Positions 33,809 to 42,079 of a DNA stretch of 64,000 bases are shown one piece after another. The stretch's first letter is position 1. Each line of letters opens with the position of its first letter. The notes beneath the pieces were generated by a model. That model saw only the letters and a program-made list of their open reading frames with translations, did no database searches and was not told where the DNA came from. The stretch is from Streptomyces sp. A0958 (GTDB lineage Bacteria > Actinomycetota > Actinomycetes > Streptomycetales > Streptomycetaceae): the NCBI RefSeq assembly GCF_004795035.1, contig NZ_SSBK01000007.1, positions 186,001 through 250,000 on the forward strand, given 5' to 3'. The position numbers were made by a program, and so were the translations under genes.

Positions 33809-34480
33809 TCAGAACAGTCGCAGCTTGTCGTCCTCGATGCCCCGCATCGCGTCGTAGTCGAGGACCACGCAGCCGATGCCTCGGTCCGTGGCCAGGACGC
33901 GGGCCTGGGGCTTGATCTCCTGGGCGGCGAAGATGCCCTTCACGGGTGCCAGGTGCGGGTCGCGGTTCAGCAGCTCCAGGTAGCGGGTCAGCTGCTCCAC
34001 GCCGTCGATGTCACCTCGCCGCTTCAGCTCGACGGCCACCGTCTGCCCGTCGGCGTCGCGGCACAGGATGTCGACCGGGCCGATGGCCGTGAAGTACTCG
34101 CGGCGGATCAGCGTGTAGCCCTCGCCGAGGGTCTCGATCCGGTCGGCCAGCAGTTCCTGGAGGTGCGCTTCCACGCCGTCCTTGATCAGCCCCGGATCGA
34201 CGCCCAGCTCGTGGGACGAGTCGTGGTGGATTTCCTCCATCGTGATGATCAGTTTTTCGCCCGCCTTGTTCACCACGGTCCAGACGCCCTCGGTGTCGCC
34301 GCTGCCCTCCTTCAGGGTGCAGGGCGGCGACATCCAGTTGAGCGGTTTGTACGCCCTGTCGTCGGCGTGAATCGACACGCTCCCGTCCGCCTTCACCAGG
34401 ATGAGACGGGGAGCGGAGGGCAGGTGGGCCGTGAGCCGGCCCGCGTAGTCCACGGAGCAGCGGGCGATGACGAGACGCAT
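33809..34480 (-). CDS. nucS: Mismatch-specific endonuclease NucS (EndoMS)
   Basis: Cuts both strands at mismatches in the MutS/MutL-independent repair pathway of actinobacteria and archaea, working with the sliding clamp. The 223-residue protein has an N-terminal DNA-binding/dimerisation domain and a C-terminal RecB-like nuclease core: [34 protein letters not shown] split as D...ExK. The last residues (DDKLRLF) resemble the known clamp-binding tail. ATG 34480 ([16 protein letters not shown]) is the normal start; a TTG lies 9 bases upstream. Confidence 0.93.
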   Translation of the reverse strand: MRLVIARCSVDYAGRLTAHLPSAPRLILVKADGSVSIHADDRAYKPLNWMSPPCTLKEGSGDTEGVWTVVNKAGEKLIITMEEIHHDSSHELGVDPGLIKDGVEAHLQELLADRIETLGEGYTLIRREYFTAIGPVDILCRDADGQTVAVELKRRGDIDGVEQLTRYLELLNRDPHLAPVKGIFAAQEIKPQARVLATDRGIGCVVLDYDAMRGIEDDKLRLF

Positions 34481-34743
34481 GGTCGGCAACGCTACTCGAC
34501 GTGGGGGGCTCGACGCGATTCACGAGTCCGCCGCCCCCGCCCCTTCCGGACCTGACGCTTTCTGTCTTGCCCCTCTTTGAACCCCTTCGTTATTGGCCGG
34601 TTGTGTTCCCAATCTCCTGGTGCGGCCCGGACTGCGCCCTTACCGTGGATGCAGGAGGTCGTCGTGTGTGCACGCTGCGTCGCCGCCCTCCTTCCCTGCC
34701 CGTAAGGCTCCGGCACTCCGCCGGGGTCGCGAGAGGAGAACCC

Positions 34744-35136
34744 ATGTCGCTCGACGTCTCACCGGCGCTGTTGGAACAGGCCGAGCGAGGCGAGGTCGAC
34801 GAAGCCGACTTCGTCGACTGCGTCCGGACCTCCCTGCCCTACGCATGGGAGATGATCAGCTCGTTGGTGGCTCAGCTGAAGGTCGACGGCGGGGAGTTCG
34901 CCGACAACCAGACGCCGCCGCCCAACGAGCAGGCACGTGGTCAGCTGCTGCGTGCGCTCGCGAGTGATGCGATACGCGGCGCGCTGCAGCGGCACTTCGG
35001 GGTGCGTCTCGCATTCCAGAACTGCCACCGCGTCGCGGTGTTCCCGCTGGACGCCTCGGTCGACGACCGACTGGCCAAGTTCACCTCGGTGAGGGGCCAG
35101 TTGCTCAACCAGTCGCCCGAACTACGGGACTGCTGA
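34744..35136 (+). CDS. SCO5389 family conserved protein
   Basis: A 130-residue soluble protein, start ATG 34744 after GAGAGGAGAA. Sequence features: an acidic N-terminal half (ALLEQAERGEVDEADFVDCVRTSLPYAWEMI), then QTPPPNEQARGQLLRALASDAIRGALQRHFG. The family is widespread in Streptomyces and named after the S. coelicolor protein; no function is known. It is divergent from nucS, with a 263-base region between them that should carry both promoters. Confidence 0.85.
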   Translation: MSLDVSPALLEQAERGEVDEADFVDCVRTSLPYAWEMISSLVAQLKVDGGEFADNQTPPPNEQARGQLLRALASDAIRGALQRHFGVRLAFQNCHRVAVFPLDASVDDRLAKFTSVRGQLLNQSPELRDC

Positions 35137-35236
35137 ACGCTTGCGCTGCCGTTCCGGGCCGCGGGAGGTGCAACTGGTCCGGGGCGGCAGCTCCCGTACG
35201 TACATCGCTGTACACCGTCATGCGGGTGTGCGGGGG

Positions 35237-36283
35237 TCATTCGAGGAGTGGCAGCACCTCGGTGCCCAGCCGCGCTACGTTCTCCTCCGTGGCGACGAGA
35301 TCTCCGGAACCCTCCACCAGGAGCGCGAAGCGGGTGATGCCCGTGCGCTCGGCGGTGGCCGCGAGGCGGTCGGCCGCCAGCCCCGGTGTGCCCACCGGAT
35401 GAAGGCCGCACAGCAGCTCCGCGTAACCCACCGGGTCCCGCATCACGCGGTGCCGGCCGTCGACCGTCACATGCGCGCCCAGCCCCTGGCGCAGCCAGCC
35501 CGGCATCGCCTTCACCAGCGTCTCGACGGCGTCCTCGGTGCGGTCGGCGATCTGGGCCACCCCCGCCGATACGTGCCCCGCCCCGTGCACCCGCTCCGAC
35601 GGGTGGCCGGCCGCCAGCGCGCGGGACCGCCACAGCGCGACCATCTCCGCCTTCTCCTCGTCCCCGCAGTGCATGCCGAGCAGCATCGGCAGGCCGTTCG
35701 CGGCGGCGAGTTCCACGCTCGTGCGCGAGGTGCACGCGACGATCACCTCGGGGCCGCCGGAGCCCTCCGTGCCGCCCTCCCCGCCGAGCAGTTCGTCGGC
35801 CCGGGGGACGACCGCCACCTCGCGGAAGCCGTACCGCTCGCCCCGGCCCGCCACGCGCGGTTGCCGCAGCCAGTCGAGCAGGAGCCCCAGGGACTCCGGG
35901 AAGCCCTTCTCGTACGCCTCCAGGCCGCCGCCGAACACCTCCAGGTCCACCCACGGACCGCCCCGGCCCACCCCGAGGCTGAACCGGCCGCCGCTGGTGA
36001 GGTGGAGCAGCGCGGCCTGCTCACCGAGCGCGACCGGATGCTGGGTGGGCAGCACGCTCACCGCCGTACCGACGCGGATGCGGCGGGTGCGGCCGAGCAG
36101 CTGCGCGGCCAGCGTGACGGCGGACGGGCACACCCCGTACGGCACGAAATGATGTTCGGCCAGCCAGACCGAGTCCAAGCCGGACTCCTCCGCGACCTCG
36201 GCGGACCGGATCGCGCGGTGCAGCGCTTCCCCCGGCCCCTGTCCCGGAAACTGGGCTGCCAGTACGAACGTTCCCACACGCAT
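35237..36283 (-). CDS. LLM-class flavin-dependent oxidoreductase
   Basis: Luciferase-like monooxygenase fold, 348 residues, using FMN or F420. N-terminus MRVGTFVLAAQFPGQG, then the family segments DSVWLAEHHF, RIRVGTAVSVLP and HPVALGEQAALL. Substrate unknown. Start ATG 36283 has a strong AAGGAGG 9 bases upstream; a TTG closer to that site (36289) is less likely. Monocistronic by context. Confidence 0.9.
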   Translation of the reverse strand: MRVGTFVLAAQFPGQGPGEALHRAIRSAEVAEESGLDSVWLAEHHFVPYGVCPSAVTLAAQLLGRTRRIRVGTAVSVLPTQHPVALGEQAALLHLTSGGRFSLGVGRGGPWVDLEVFGGGLEAYEKGFPESLGLLLDWLRQPRVAGRGERYGFREVAVVPRADELLGGEGGTEGSGGPEVIVACTSRTSVELAAANGLPMLLGMHCGDEEKAEMVALWRSRALAAGHPSERVHGAGHVSAGVAQIADRTEDAVETLVKAMPGWLRQGLGAHVTVDGRHRVMRDPVGYAELLCGLHPVGTPGLAADRLAATAERTGITRFALLVEGSGDLVATEENVARLGTEVLPLLE

Positions 36284-36481
36284 CGCCAATTGCCTCCTTG
36301 CGGCCGACGCGGCTCTCCCCTATTGGCAACAACGTCTGACACGTGCCAAAGGCACGGTCCGGGGCCGAGTTGTTGCGATTTTCCGGTAACCCGCACCGCG
36401 CGTGACATGAGGAGGCGGGTACCCCGCCCGAATGGCCCTACGCTGGACGGGAACTGCCCAGCCTGCCCCGTGAGGTGTCAC

Positions 36482-36811
36482 GTGTCCCCGCGCCGCAACC
36501 GCCCCCGAGGCGGCGAGAGCCCCAACGACAGCGCGAGCGAGTTGGGGGCCCGGTACGGCGGGGGCGGGCGCTCGGAGGAGTGGCAGGGCGAGGAGTGGTC
36601 CGTGCGCCCGGTCAGCGGCGCGAGCGCGGTGGGCAAGCGCTACCGGTGCCCCGGCTGCGACCAGGAAATCCCGTCCGGCCTCCCGCACCTGGTGGCCTGG
36701 TCCGAGTACGGCGGGGTGGACGACCGCAGGCACTGGCACAAGGCCTGCTGGAACGCGAAGGACCGCCGCACCACACGGGTGCAGCGGTCCAGGAACGCGC
36801 CTCGGTACTGA
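36482..36811 (+). CDS. Small zinc-ribbon-like protein
   Basis: A 109-residue protein starting at GTG 36482. The N-terminal half is charged and Gly-rich. The C-terminal half has YRCPGCDQEIPSGLPHLVAW, later DRRHWHKACW: a CxxC pair, spaced histidines and a final Cys that could bind zinc in a treble-clef or ribbon. It is commonly labelled 'ATP/GTP-binding protein' in Streptomyces, but I see no P-loop. Its stop lies 13 bases from that of the convergent ABC permease. Confidence 0.75.
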   Translation: MSPRRNRPRGGESPNDSASELGARYGGGGRSEEWQGEEWSVRPVSGASAVGKRYRCPGCDQEIPSGLPHLVAWSEYGGVDDRRHWHKACWNAKDRRTTRVQRSRNAPRY

Positions 36812-36824
36812 GGGGCGGCTCGGC

Positions 36825-37721
36825 TCAGACGTCGCGCTGGTTCATCGCCAGGTACGCGCCGCCCATGGCCACCGCGGTCACGCCGAGCAGAATCCACAGC
36901 GGGTCCCAGCCGGACGAGCCGCCGGACGAGCTGACCGAGTTGTCGTAGAAGATGCTCAGCTGGTTGGGGATCGAGTACTCCAGCAGCTTCTCCTGCAGCG
37001 TCCGCAGCGAGTCGGAGAACATGAAGATGGCCAGCACGAGCGGCAGCAGCACCACGCCGATCATGACGGTGATCGCCCCGGCCGAGTGCCGGATCAGCGC
37101 GCCGACCGCCAGCGCGAGCAGCCCCAGCGTCGCGATGTAGAGGCCGACGCCGACCGTGGCGCGCAGCCACTCCTCGCCGCTGGGCGCCGCGGCGTCCAGC
37201 ACGGACGTCTGGATCAGGGCGACGACCGACGTCATCACCGTGGTGATGACGAAGGTGAGCAGGAAGAAGACGAGCGCCTTGGCGCCGAGCACCCGGCCCC
37301 GGCTCGGGCAGGCCGTCAGCGTCGTACGGATCATGCCGGTGCCGTACTCCGAGGCGATCGTCATCACGCCGAGCGTGATCACGCAGATCGTGCCGAGCAG
37401 TACGCCGAAGAAGCCGAGGCTCAGCACCGGGGTGTCGCCCATGTCCGAATCGGACGCGGCGACCGCCACGGCCGTGAGCACCCCGATGACCAGCAGGAGC
37501 GCGGTCATGACGCCGAGCGTCCACATGGTCGAGCGCACGGACCGGATCTTGGTCCACTCGGAGGCGATGGCGTCACCGAGCGTGGCGGGACGCATCGGGA
37601 TCGGCGAGTTGTAGAAGCCCTGGGGCTGCTGGTACGCCTGCTGCTGCGGTGCGGCCTGCTGGTACGGCGCCTGAGGCGCTTGCGGTGCCTGCGGTGCCTG
37701 AGGCGTCGGCGGCGTGGTCAT
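36825..37721 (-). CDS. ABC-2 type exporter permease (pair 1)
   Basis: The 298-residue protein begins with a cytoplasmic ~45-residue Pro/Gln/Ala-rich tail (PQAPQAPQAPYQQ) and continues with six predicted transmembrane helices of the ABC-2 type, typified by ASEWTKIRSVRSTMWTL and EYGTGMIRTTL. ATG 37721 overlaps the ATPase stop (ATGA), so the two are translated together. Cargo unknown. It is paralogous to the permease at 39086-39874. Confidence 0.9.
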   Translation of the reverse strand: MTTPPTPQAPQAPQAPQAPYQQAAPQQQAYQQPQGFYNSPIPMRPATLGDAIASEWTKIRSVRSTMWTLGVMTALLLVIGVLTAVAVAASDSDMGDTPVLSLGFFGVLLGTICVITLGVMTIASEYGTGMIRTTLTACPSRGRVLGAKALVFFLLTFVITTVMTSVVALIQTSVLDAAAPSGEEWLRATVGVGLYIATLGLLALAVGALIRHSAGAITVMIGVVLLPLVLAIFMFSDSLRTLQEKLLEYSIPNQLSIFYDNSVSSSGGSSGWDPLWILLGVTAVAMGGAYLAMNQRDV

Positions 37722-38926
37722 CGGGGGTCCTCGCTGGTGTCGCGCTTGGTCAGGTCTGCGGGGGCCTCGGCGGGCGCCGCCGGGGCGGGAGCGGTGGCCA
37801 CCGGCGCGGGGGCCGGGGGCGTGGGCGCGGGCGCCTGCGCCGGGGCGGTGGGCGCCGGGGCGGCCGCGTACGGGTTCTGTCCGGGCGGCGGCGGGGCGTA
37901 CCAGCCCTGCTGCGGCACATCGGGCACGGGCTGCTGCGGCGGGGCGTACCCCGGCTGCTGCCCGTATCCGGCGTACGGCGGCTGCTGCTGGAGGTGGGCC
38001 TTCTGGTCCACCGTCGAGCGGTAGTCCACGGCACCCTGCGTCATCCGCATGTACGCCTCCTCCAGCGAGGCCTGGTGCGGCGAGAGCTCCCACAGCCGGA
38101 CGTCCGACTCATGGGCCAGGTCGCTGATCCGGGGCAGCGCCAGGCCGGTGACCCGCAGCGCCCCGTCCGGCTCGGGCATGACGCTGCCGCCCGCCTCGGT
38201 CAGGGTGGTGGTGAGCTTCTCGCGCTGCTCGGGCGTCTCGTCCGGTACGCGGACCCGGGCGAAGTCGGCCGAGTTGGCCGAGATGAAGTCGGTGATGCTC
38301 ATGTCGGCCATCAGCTGGCCGCGGCCGATCACGATCAGGTGGTCGGCGGTGACGGCCATCTCGCTCATGAGGTGGCTGGAGACGAAGACCGTGCGGCCCT
38401 CGGACGCCAGCATCTTCATCAGGTTGCGGACCCAGAGGATGCCCTCGGGGTCGAGGCCGTTGACCGGCTCGTCGAAGAGCAGCACCTGCGGGTCGCCCAG
38501 CAGCGCGGCCGCGATGCCGAGCCGCTGCCCCATGCCCAGCGAGAAGCTCTTGGAACGCTTGCGGGCCACGTCCTGGAGGCCGACCACACCCAGCACCTCG
38601 TCCACCCGGGCGTCCGGGATGCCGGCCAGCTGGGCCAGCGAGAGGAGGTGGTTGCGGGCGCTGCGGCCGCCGTGCACGGCCTTGGCGTCGAGCAGGGCGC
38701 CCACCTGGCGGGGCGCGTTCGGCAGGTTGCGGAAGTCATGGCCGCCGATGGTCACTCGGCCGGCCGTCGGCCGGTCCAGGCCGAGGATCATGCGCATGGT
38801 CGTGGACTTGCCCGACCCGTTGGGACCGAGGAATCCGGTGACGGTACCCGGCCGCACCTGGAAGGAAAGGTTGTACACGGCCGTCTTCGCGCCATAGCGC
38901 TTGGTCAGGCCGACTGCCTCGATCAT
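37718..38926 (-). CDS. ABC exporter ATPase with Pro/Gln-rich C-terminal extension (pair 1)
   Basis: The 402-residue protein has Walker A GPNGSGKST, a degenerate signature SLGMGQRLG, Walker B VLLFDEP and the H-loop SSHLM. The nucleotide-binding part resembles the DrrA/CcmA subfamily. From about residue 305 a ~95-residue extension rich in Pro, Gln, Ala and Tyr follows (QQPPYAGYGQQPGYAPPQQP). Its permease partner has a matching Pro/Gln-rich N-terminus. ATG 38926 follows CTGGAGC; a more upstream in-frame ATG has no such site. Confidence 0.92.
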   Translation of the reverse strand: MIEAVGLTKRYGAKTAVYNLSFQVRPGTVTGFLGPNGSGKSTTMRMILGLDRPTAGRVTIGGHDFRNLPNAPRQVGALLDAKAVHGGRSARNHLLSLAQLAGIPDARVDEVLGVVGLQDVARKRSKSFSLGMGQRLGIAAALLGDPQVLLFDEPVNGLDPEGILWVRNLMKMLASEGRTVFVSSHLMSEMAVTADHLIVIGRGQLMADMSITDFISANSADFARVRVPDETPEQREKLTTTLTEAGGSVMPEPDGALRVTGLALPRISDLAHESDVRLWELSPHQASLEEAYMRMTQGAVDYRSTVDQKAHLQQQPPYAGYGQQPGYAPPQQPVPDVPQQGWYAPPPPGQNPYAAAPAPTAPAQAPAPTPPAPAPVATAPAPAAPAEAPADLTKRDTSEDPR

Positions 38927-39054
38927 GCTCCAGCCCCATCGACTTATCTGTCGTCGGGGCACAGGCCGTCCGGCCGTACGCCCCCCGTATGAGTGAGGAG
39001 GATATCCAGGCCTTGACGGTTCCGGCCAAGTCGTTACCGGGGCGAGTCCCGCCC

Positions 39055-39082
39055 GGGGCGGCGGGCCGGAGCCCGCCGCCCC
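39055..39082 (-). terminator. Terminator of ABC pair 2
   Basis: 12-bp perfect stem GGGGCGGCGGGC with its complement (39055-39066, 39071-39082) and a CGGA loop, 3 bases past the stop of the pair-2 permease. Confidence 0.8.
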
Positions 39083-39085
39083 CGC

Positions 39086-39874
39086 TCAGGCGTCCCGCTT
39101 CTTGAGTACGAGGAACCCGCCGATCACCGAGGCCGCCACCCACGCCACCATGATCAGCAGCCCGGCCCACGGCCCGTACGGCGACGGGTTGCTGTTCAGC
39201 GCGTCCGGCACCACCTGCATGATCTTGGAGCCCGCCTGGTCCGGGAAGTACTGGGCGACCTTCTTGGCGCCCGGCACGGCCGACAGGATCTGCGAGACCA
39301 GGAAGAAGAACGGCATCAGGATGCCGAGCGACAGCATGGAGCTGCGCAGCATCGCCGCCACACCCATGGAGAAGACCGCGATCAGCCCCATGTAGAGACC
39401 GCCGCCGACGACCGCCCGCAGCACGTTCTGCGCGCCGATGTCCGTACTGTGGTCGCCCAGCAGCGCCTGGCCGAGGAAGAAGGTGGCGAAACTGGTGGCG
39501 AGACCCACCACCAGCGCCAGCACCCCGGCCACCAGCATCTTGCTGAGCAGGAAGGTCGCACGCTGCGGCACGGCCGCCAGCGAGGTGCGGATCATGCCGG
39601 AGCTGTACTCCGTACCGACCACGAGCACCCCGAACACCACCATCGCCAGCTGACCGAGAATCATCCCGGAGAAGCTGATGAGGGTGGGGTCGAAGGTGGC
39701 CCGCTCCGCGTCGGCGAGCTGGTCGAACTGGGAGTTCATCACCGCGCACAGGGCCGCGCCCATCGCGACGGTGACCACGAACGCCGAGATGAGCGTCCAG
39801 ATGGTGGAGGAGACCGTCCGGATCTTGGTCCATTCGGAGGTCAGGACCGCGGGGACCGAAGCCATCGTCGTCAC
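39086..39874 (-). CDS. ABC-2 type exporter permease (pair 2)
   Basis: The 262-residue protein has about six transmembrane helices and the same landmarks as the pair-1 permease (TSEWTKIRTVSSTIWTL, EYSSGMIRTSLAAVP), but lacks the Pro/Gln-rich N-terminus. GTG 39874 overlaps the ATPase stop (GTGA); ATG 39865 is an alternative. A strong terminator follows. Confidence 0.9.
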   Translation of the reverse strand: MTTMASVPAVLTSEWTKIRTVSSTIWTLISAFVVTVAMGAALCAVMNSQFDQLADAERATFDPTLISFSGMILGQLAMVVFGVLVVGTEYSSGMIRTSLAAVPQRATFLLSKMLVAGVLALVVGLATSFATFFLGQALLGDHSTDIGAQNVLRAVVGGGLYMGLIAVFSMGVAAMLRSSMLSLGILMPFFFLVSQILSAVPGAKKVAQYFPDQAGSKIMQVVPDALNSNPSPYGPWAGLLIMVAWVAASVIGGFLVLKKRDA

Positions 39875-40866
39875 GCCCCCTTTCCGCTGTCGGGCCGCTG
39901 GTTCCACTGGCCCCACTGATCGCCCCACTGCTGACCCTCCGGGGGTGGCGCGCCGCCCGGCCCCGAGTGCGCGTGGTACTCCACCGAGCCCGCCGTCATC
40001 TGCATGAACGCCTCCTCCAGCGACGCCCGCTGGGCGCTCAGCTCGTGCAGCACGATCGTGTGCCGGGCGGCCAGCTCGCCCATGTCCTCGGTGGTGGCGC
40101 CGTCCACCTCCAGCGCGCCGTCGCCCGCCTCGACGGCGACGACGCCCTCCTCGTGCAGCACATCGCGCAGCCGCTCCCGCTGCGGGGAGCGCAGCCGGAC
40201 GTAGCTGCGGGAGTTCTCCTGGATGAAGTCGGCCATCGACGTGTCGGCGAGCAGCCTGCCCTGGCCGATCACGATCAGGTGGTCGGCGGTCAGCGCCATC
40301 TCGCTCATCAGGTGCGAGGAGACGAAGATCGTCCGGCCCTGTCCCGCGAGCGTCTTCATCAGGTTCCGAATCCAGTGGATGCCCTCGGGGTCAAGTCCGT
40401 TGACCGGCTCGTCGAACATCAGGATCTCGGGATCGCCCAGCAGCGCCGAGGCGATGCCGAGCCGCTGGCCCATGCCGAGCGAGAAGCCCTTGGACTTCTT
40501 CTTCGCCACCGCCGTCAGCCCCACGGTGTCCAGGACCTCCGCCACCCGGCTCTCGGGGATGCGGTTGCTCTGGGCCAGGCACAGAAGGTTGTTGTACGCG
40601 CTGCGCCCCCCGTGCATCGACTTGGCGTCCAGCAGCGCGCCGATGTATTTGAGGGGTTCGGCTAGGTCGCGGTAGTGCTTGCCGTCGATGCGCACGGAAC
40701 CGCTCGTGGGGTTGTCGAGACCGAGCATCATCCGCATCGTGGTGGACTTGCCCGCCCCGTTGGGTCCCAGAAAACCCGTCACCATTCCCGGTTTGATCAC
40801 GCACGACAACTGGTCGACGGCGACCTTGTTCCCGAAACGCTTCGTAAGTCCGTCAAGCTCGATCAT
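39871..40866 (-). CDS. ABC exporter ATPase (pair 2)
   Basis: The 331-residue ATPase has Walker A GPNGAGKST, signature SLGMGQRLG, Walker B ILMFDEP and H-loop SSHLM. It is closely similar over its whole nucleotide-binding domain to the ATPase at 37718-38926, pointing to a tandem duplication. The C-terminal extension is short and Gly/Trp/Gln-rich (GQQWGDQWGQWNQRP). Start ATG 40866. filP lies upstream on the same strand but is separated by a terminator. Confidence 0.92.
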   Translation of the reverse strand: MIELDGLTKRFGNKVAVDQLSCVIKPGMVTGFLGPNGAGKSTTMRMMLGLDNPTSGSVRIDGKHYRDLAEPLKYIGALLDAKSMHGGRSAYNNLLCLAQSNRIPESRVAEVLDTVGLTAVAKKKSKGFSLGMGQRLGIASALLGDPEILMFDEPVNGLDPEGIHWIRNLMKTLAGQGRTIFVSSHLMSEMALTADHLIVIGQGRLLADTSMADFIQENSRSYVRLRSPQRERLRDVLHEEGVVAVEAGDGALEVDGATTEDMGELAARHTIVLHELSAQRASLEEAFMQMTAGSVEYHAHSGPGGAPPPEGQQWGDQWGQWNQRPDSGKGA

Positions 40867-40884
40867 GCGTTCACGCTAGAACGA

Positions 40885-40927
40885 CCGCGTGCCCGGCGCC
40901 ACCACAAAGGCGGAACCGGGCACGCGG
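40885..40927 (-). terminator. Terminator of filP
   Basis: 12-bp perfect outer stem (40885-40896 with 40916-40927) and an inner 4-bp CGCC/GGCG stem, just after the filP stop on the minus strand. Confidence 0.8.
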
Positions 40928-40955
40928 GAATCGGTGCGGGTGCTGCTGACCGGCG

Positions 40956-41894
40956 TCAGCGGGTCTGCTGGGCCGGGACGCCGCGGGAGGCGGGCTCCTC
41001 GTCGGCGGGGGTGCCGGCGGCTGCCACGGCGGCACCCGTCAGCGTCGCCAGCATCTCGCGGACGTTCGTCAGCTGCGCGTTGATCGAGTCGCGGCGGTTG
41101 GTGAGGGCCGCGAGCTCGCGCTCCGACTCGCTGCGGATGCGGTCGGCCTTCGCGTTGGCGTCCGCCACGATGTCCTCGGACTGGCGCTGCGCGGTCTCCA
41201 CCGTCTGACGGGCCCGGCGCTCGGCGTCCGTACGGAGCTTCTCGGCCTCCAGGCGGAGCTGCTCGGCGCGGTGCTCGATCTCGGCCAGACGCTTCTCGGC
41301 CTTGGCCTGACGGGACGCGAGGTCGCGCTCCGACTGGTCGCGCCGCTTGGCGAGGTTCGTCTCGAAGTCCGCGGCGGCCTGAGCGGCCTTGGCACGGGTC
41401 TCCTCGAAGAGGGCGTCGGCCTCCTCCCGCTTCTGCGCCGCGTCCTTCTGCGCGTCCGCGCGCAGCGTGGTGGCCTCGCCCTTGGCCTTGTCGACGATGC
41501 GGACGCCGTCGTCCTCGGCCTTGGCCTTGCGCTCGGAGGCGAAGGTCTCGGCGTCGTTGCGCACCTGCTGGGCGGCGGACTCGGCGAGCTCGCGGTGCTG
41601 CTCGGCGGCGCGACGGGCCTCCTCACGCAGGTCCTTCGCCTCCTCCTCGGCGAGGCGGAGGATCTTCTCCACACGCGCGCCGAGACCCGCGTACGACGGC
41701 TCGGCGTCGCTCACCTGGGCCTGGGCGTTCTGCGTCTCGAGGTGAAGCTCCTCGATGCGCTTTTCCAGCGATGTGATGCGGGCGAGAGCACTATCACGGT
41801 CGGCGACGAGCTTGGTAATGCGGTCATCCACCTGACCGCGGTCGTAACCACGCCGCACGAGTTCGAAGCCGAAGGGGGAGGAAGGGTCACTCAT
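40956..41894 (-). CDS. filP: FilP, filament-forming coiled-coil protein
   Basis: Cytoskeletal protein that forms a network behind hyphal tips, gives cells rigidity and interacts with DivIVA and Scy. The 312-residue protein begins with a short DivIVA-like N-terminus (SPFGFELVRRGYDRGQVDDRI). A nearly continuous charged coiled coil with irregular 51-residue-type repeats follows, and it ends in a short Ala/Pro-rich tail (GVPAQQTR). ATG 41894 was chosen because it gives the known N-terminus; the frame is open upstream. It lies 185 bases downstream of scy, as in S. coelicolor, where these are SCO5396 and SCO5397. Confidence 0.94.
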   Translation of the reverse strand: MSDPSSPFGFELVRRGYDRGQVDDRITKLVADRDSALARITSLEKRIEELHLETQNAQAQVSDAEPSYAGLGARVEKILRLAEEEAKDLREEARRAAEQHRELAESAAQQVRNDAETFASERKAKAEDDGVRIVDKAKGEATTLRADAQKDAAQKREEADALFEETRAKAAQAAADFETNLAKRRDQSERDLASRQAKAEKRLAEIEHRAEQLRLEAEKLRTDAERRARQTVETAQRQSEDIVADANAKADRIRSESERELAALTNRRDSINAQLTNVREMLATLTGAAVAAAGTPADEEPASRGVPAQQTR

Positions 41895-42079
41895 GGGGTT
41901 CCTGTCGAAGTGAGACCGGTGAGGTGATAGAGGGAATCCTAGGGGCCGGAACGGCGTGTCATCGAGCGGATGCCCGTTTGATCTGGAGAATGACACCCCT
42001 TTTGAGTGGCTGGCCCCCGTAACCCTTGCCACTCGGAGGGCTGAAGGTCCATGCGGAACCACGGCGGACGGCCGGCTGA

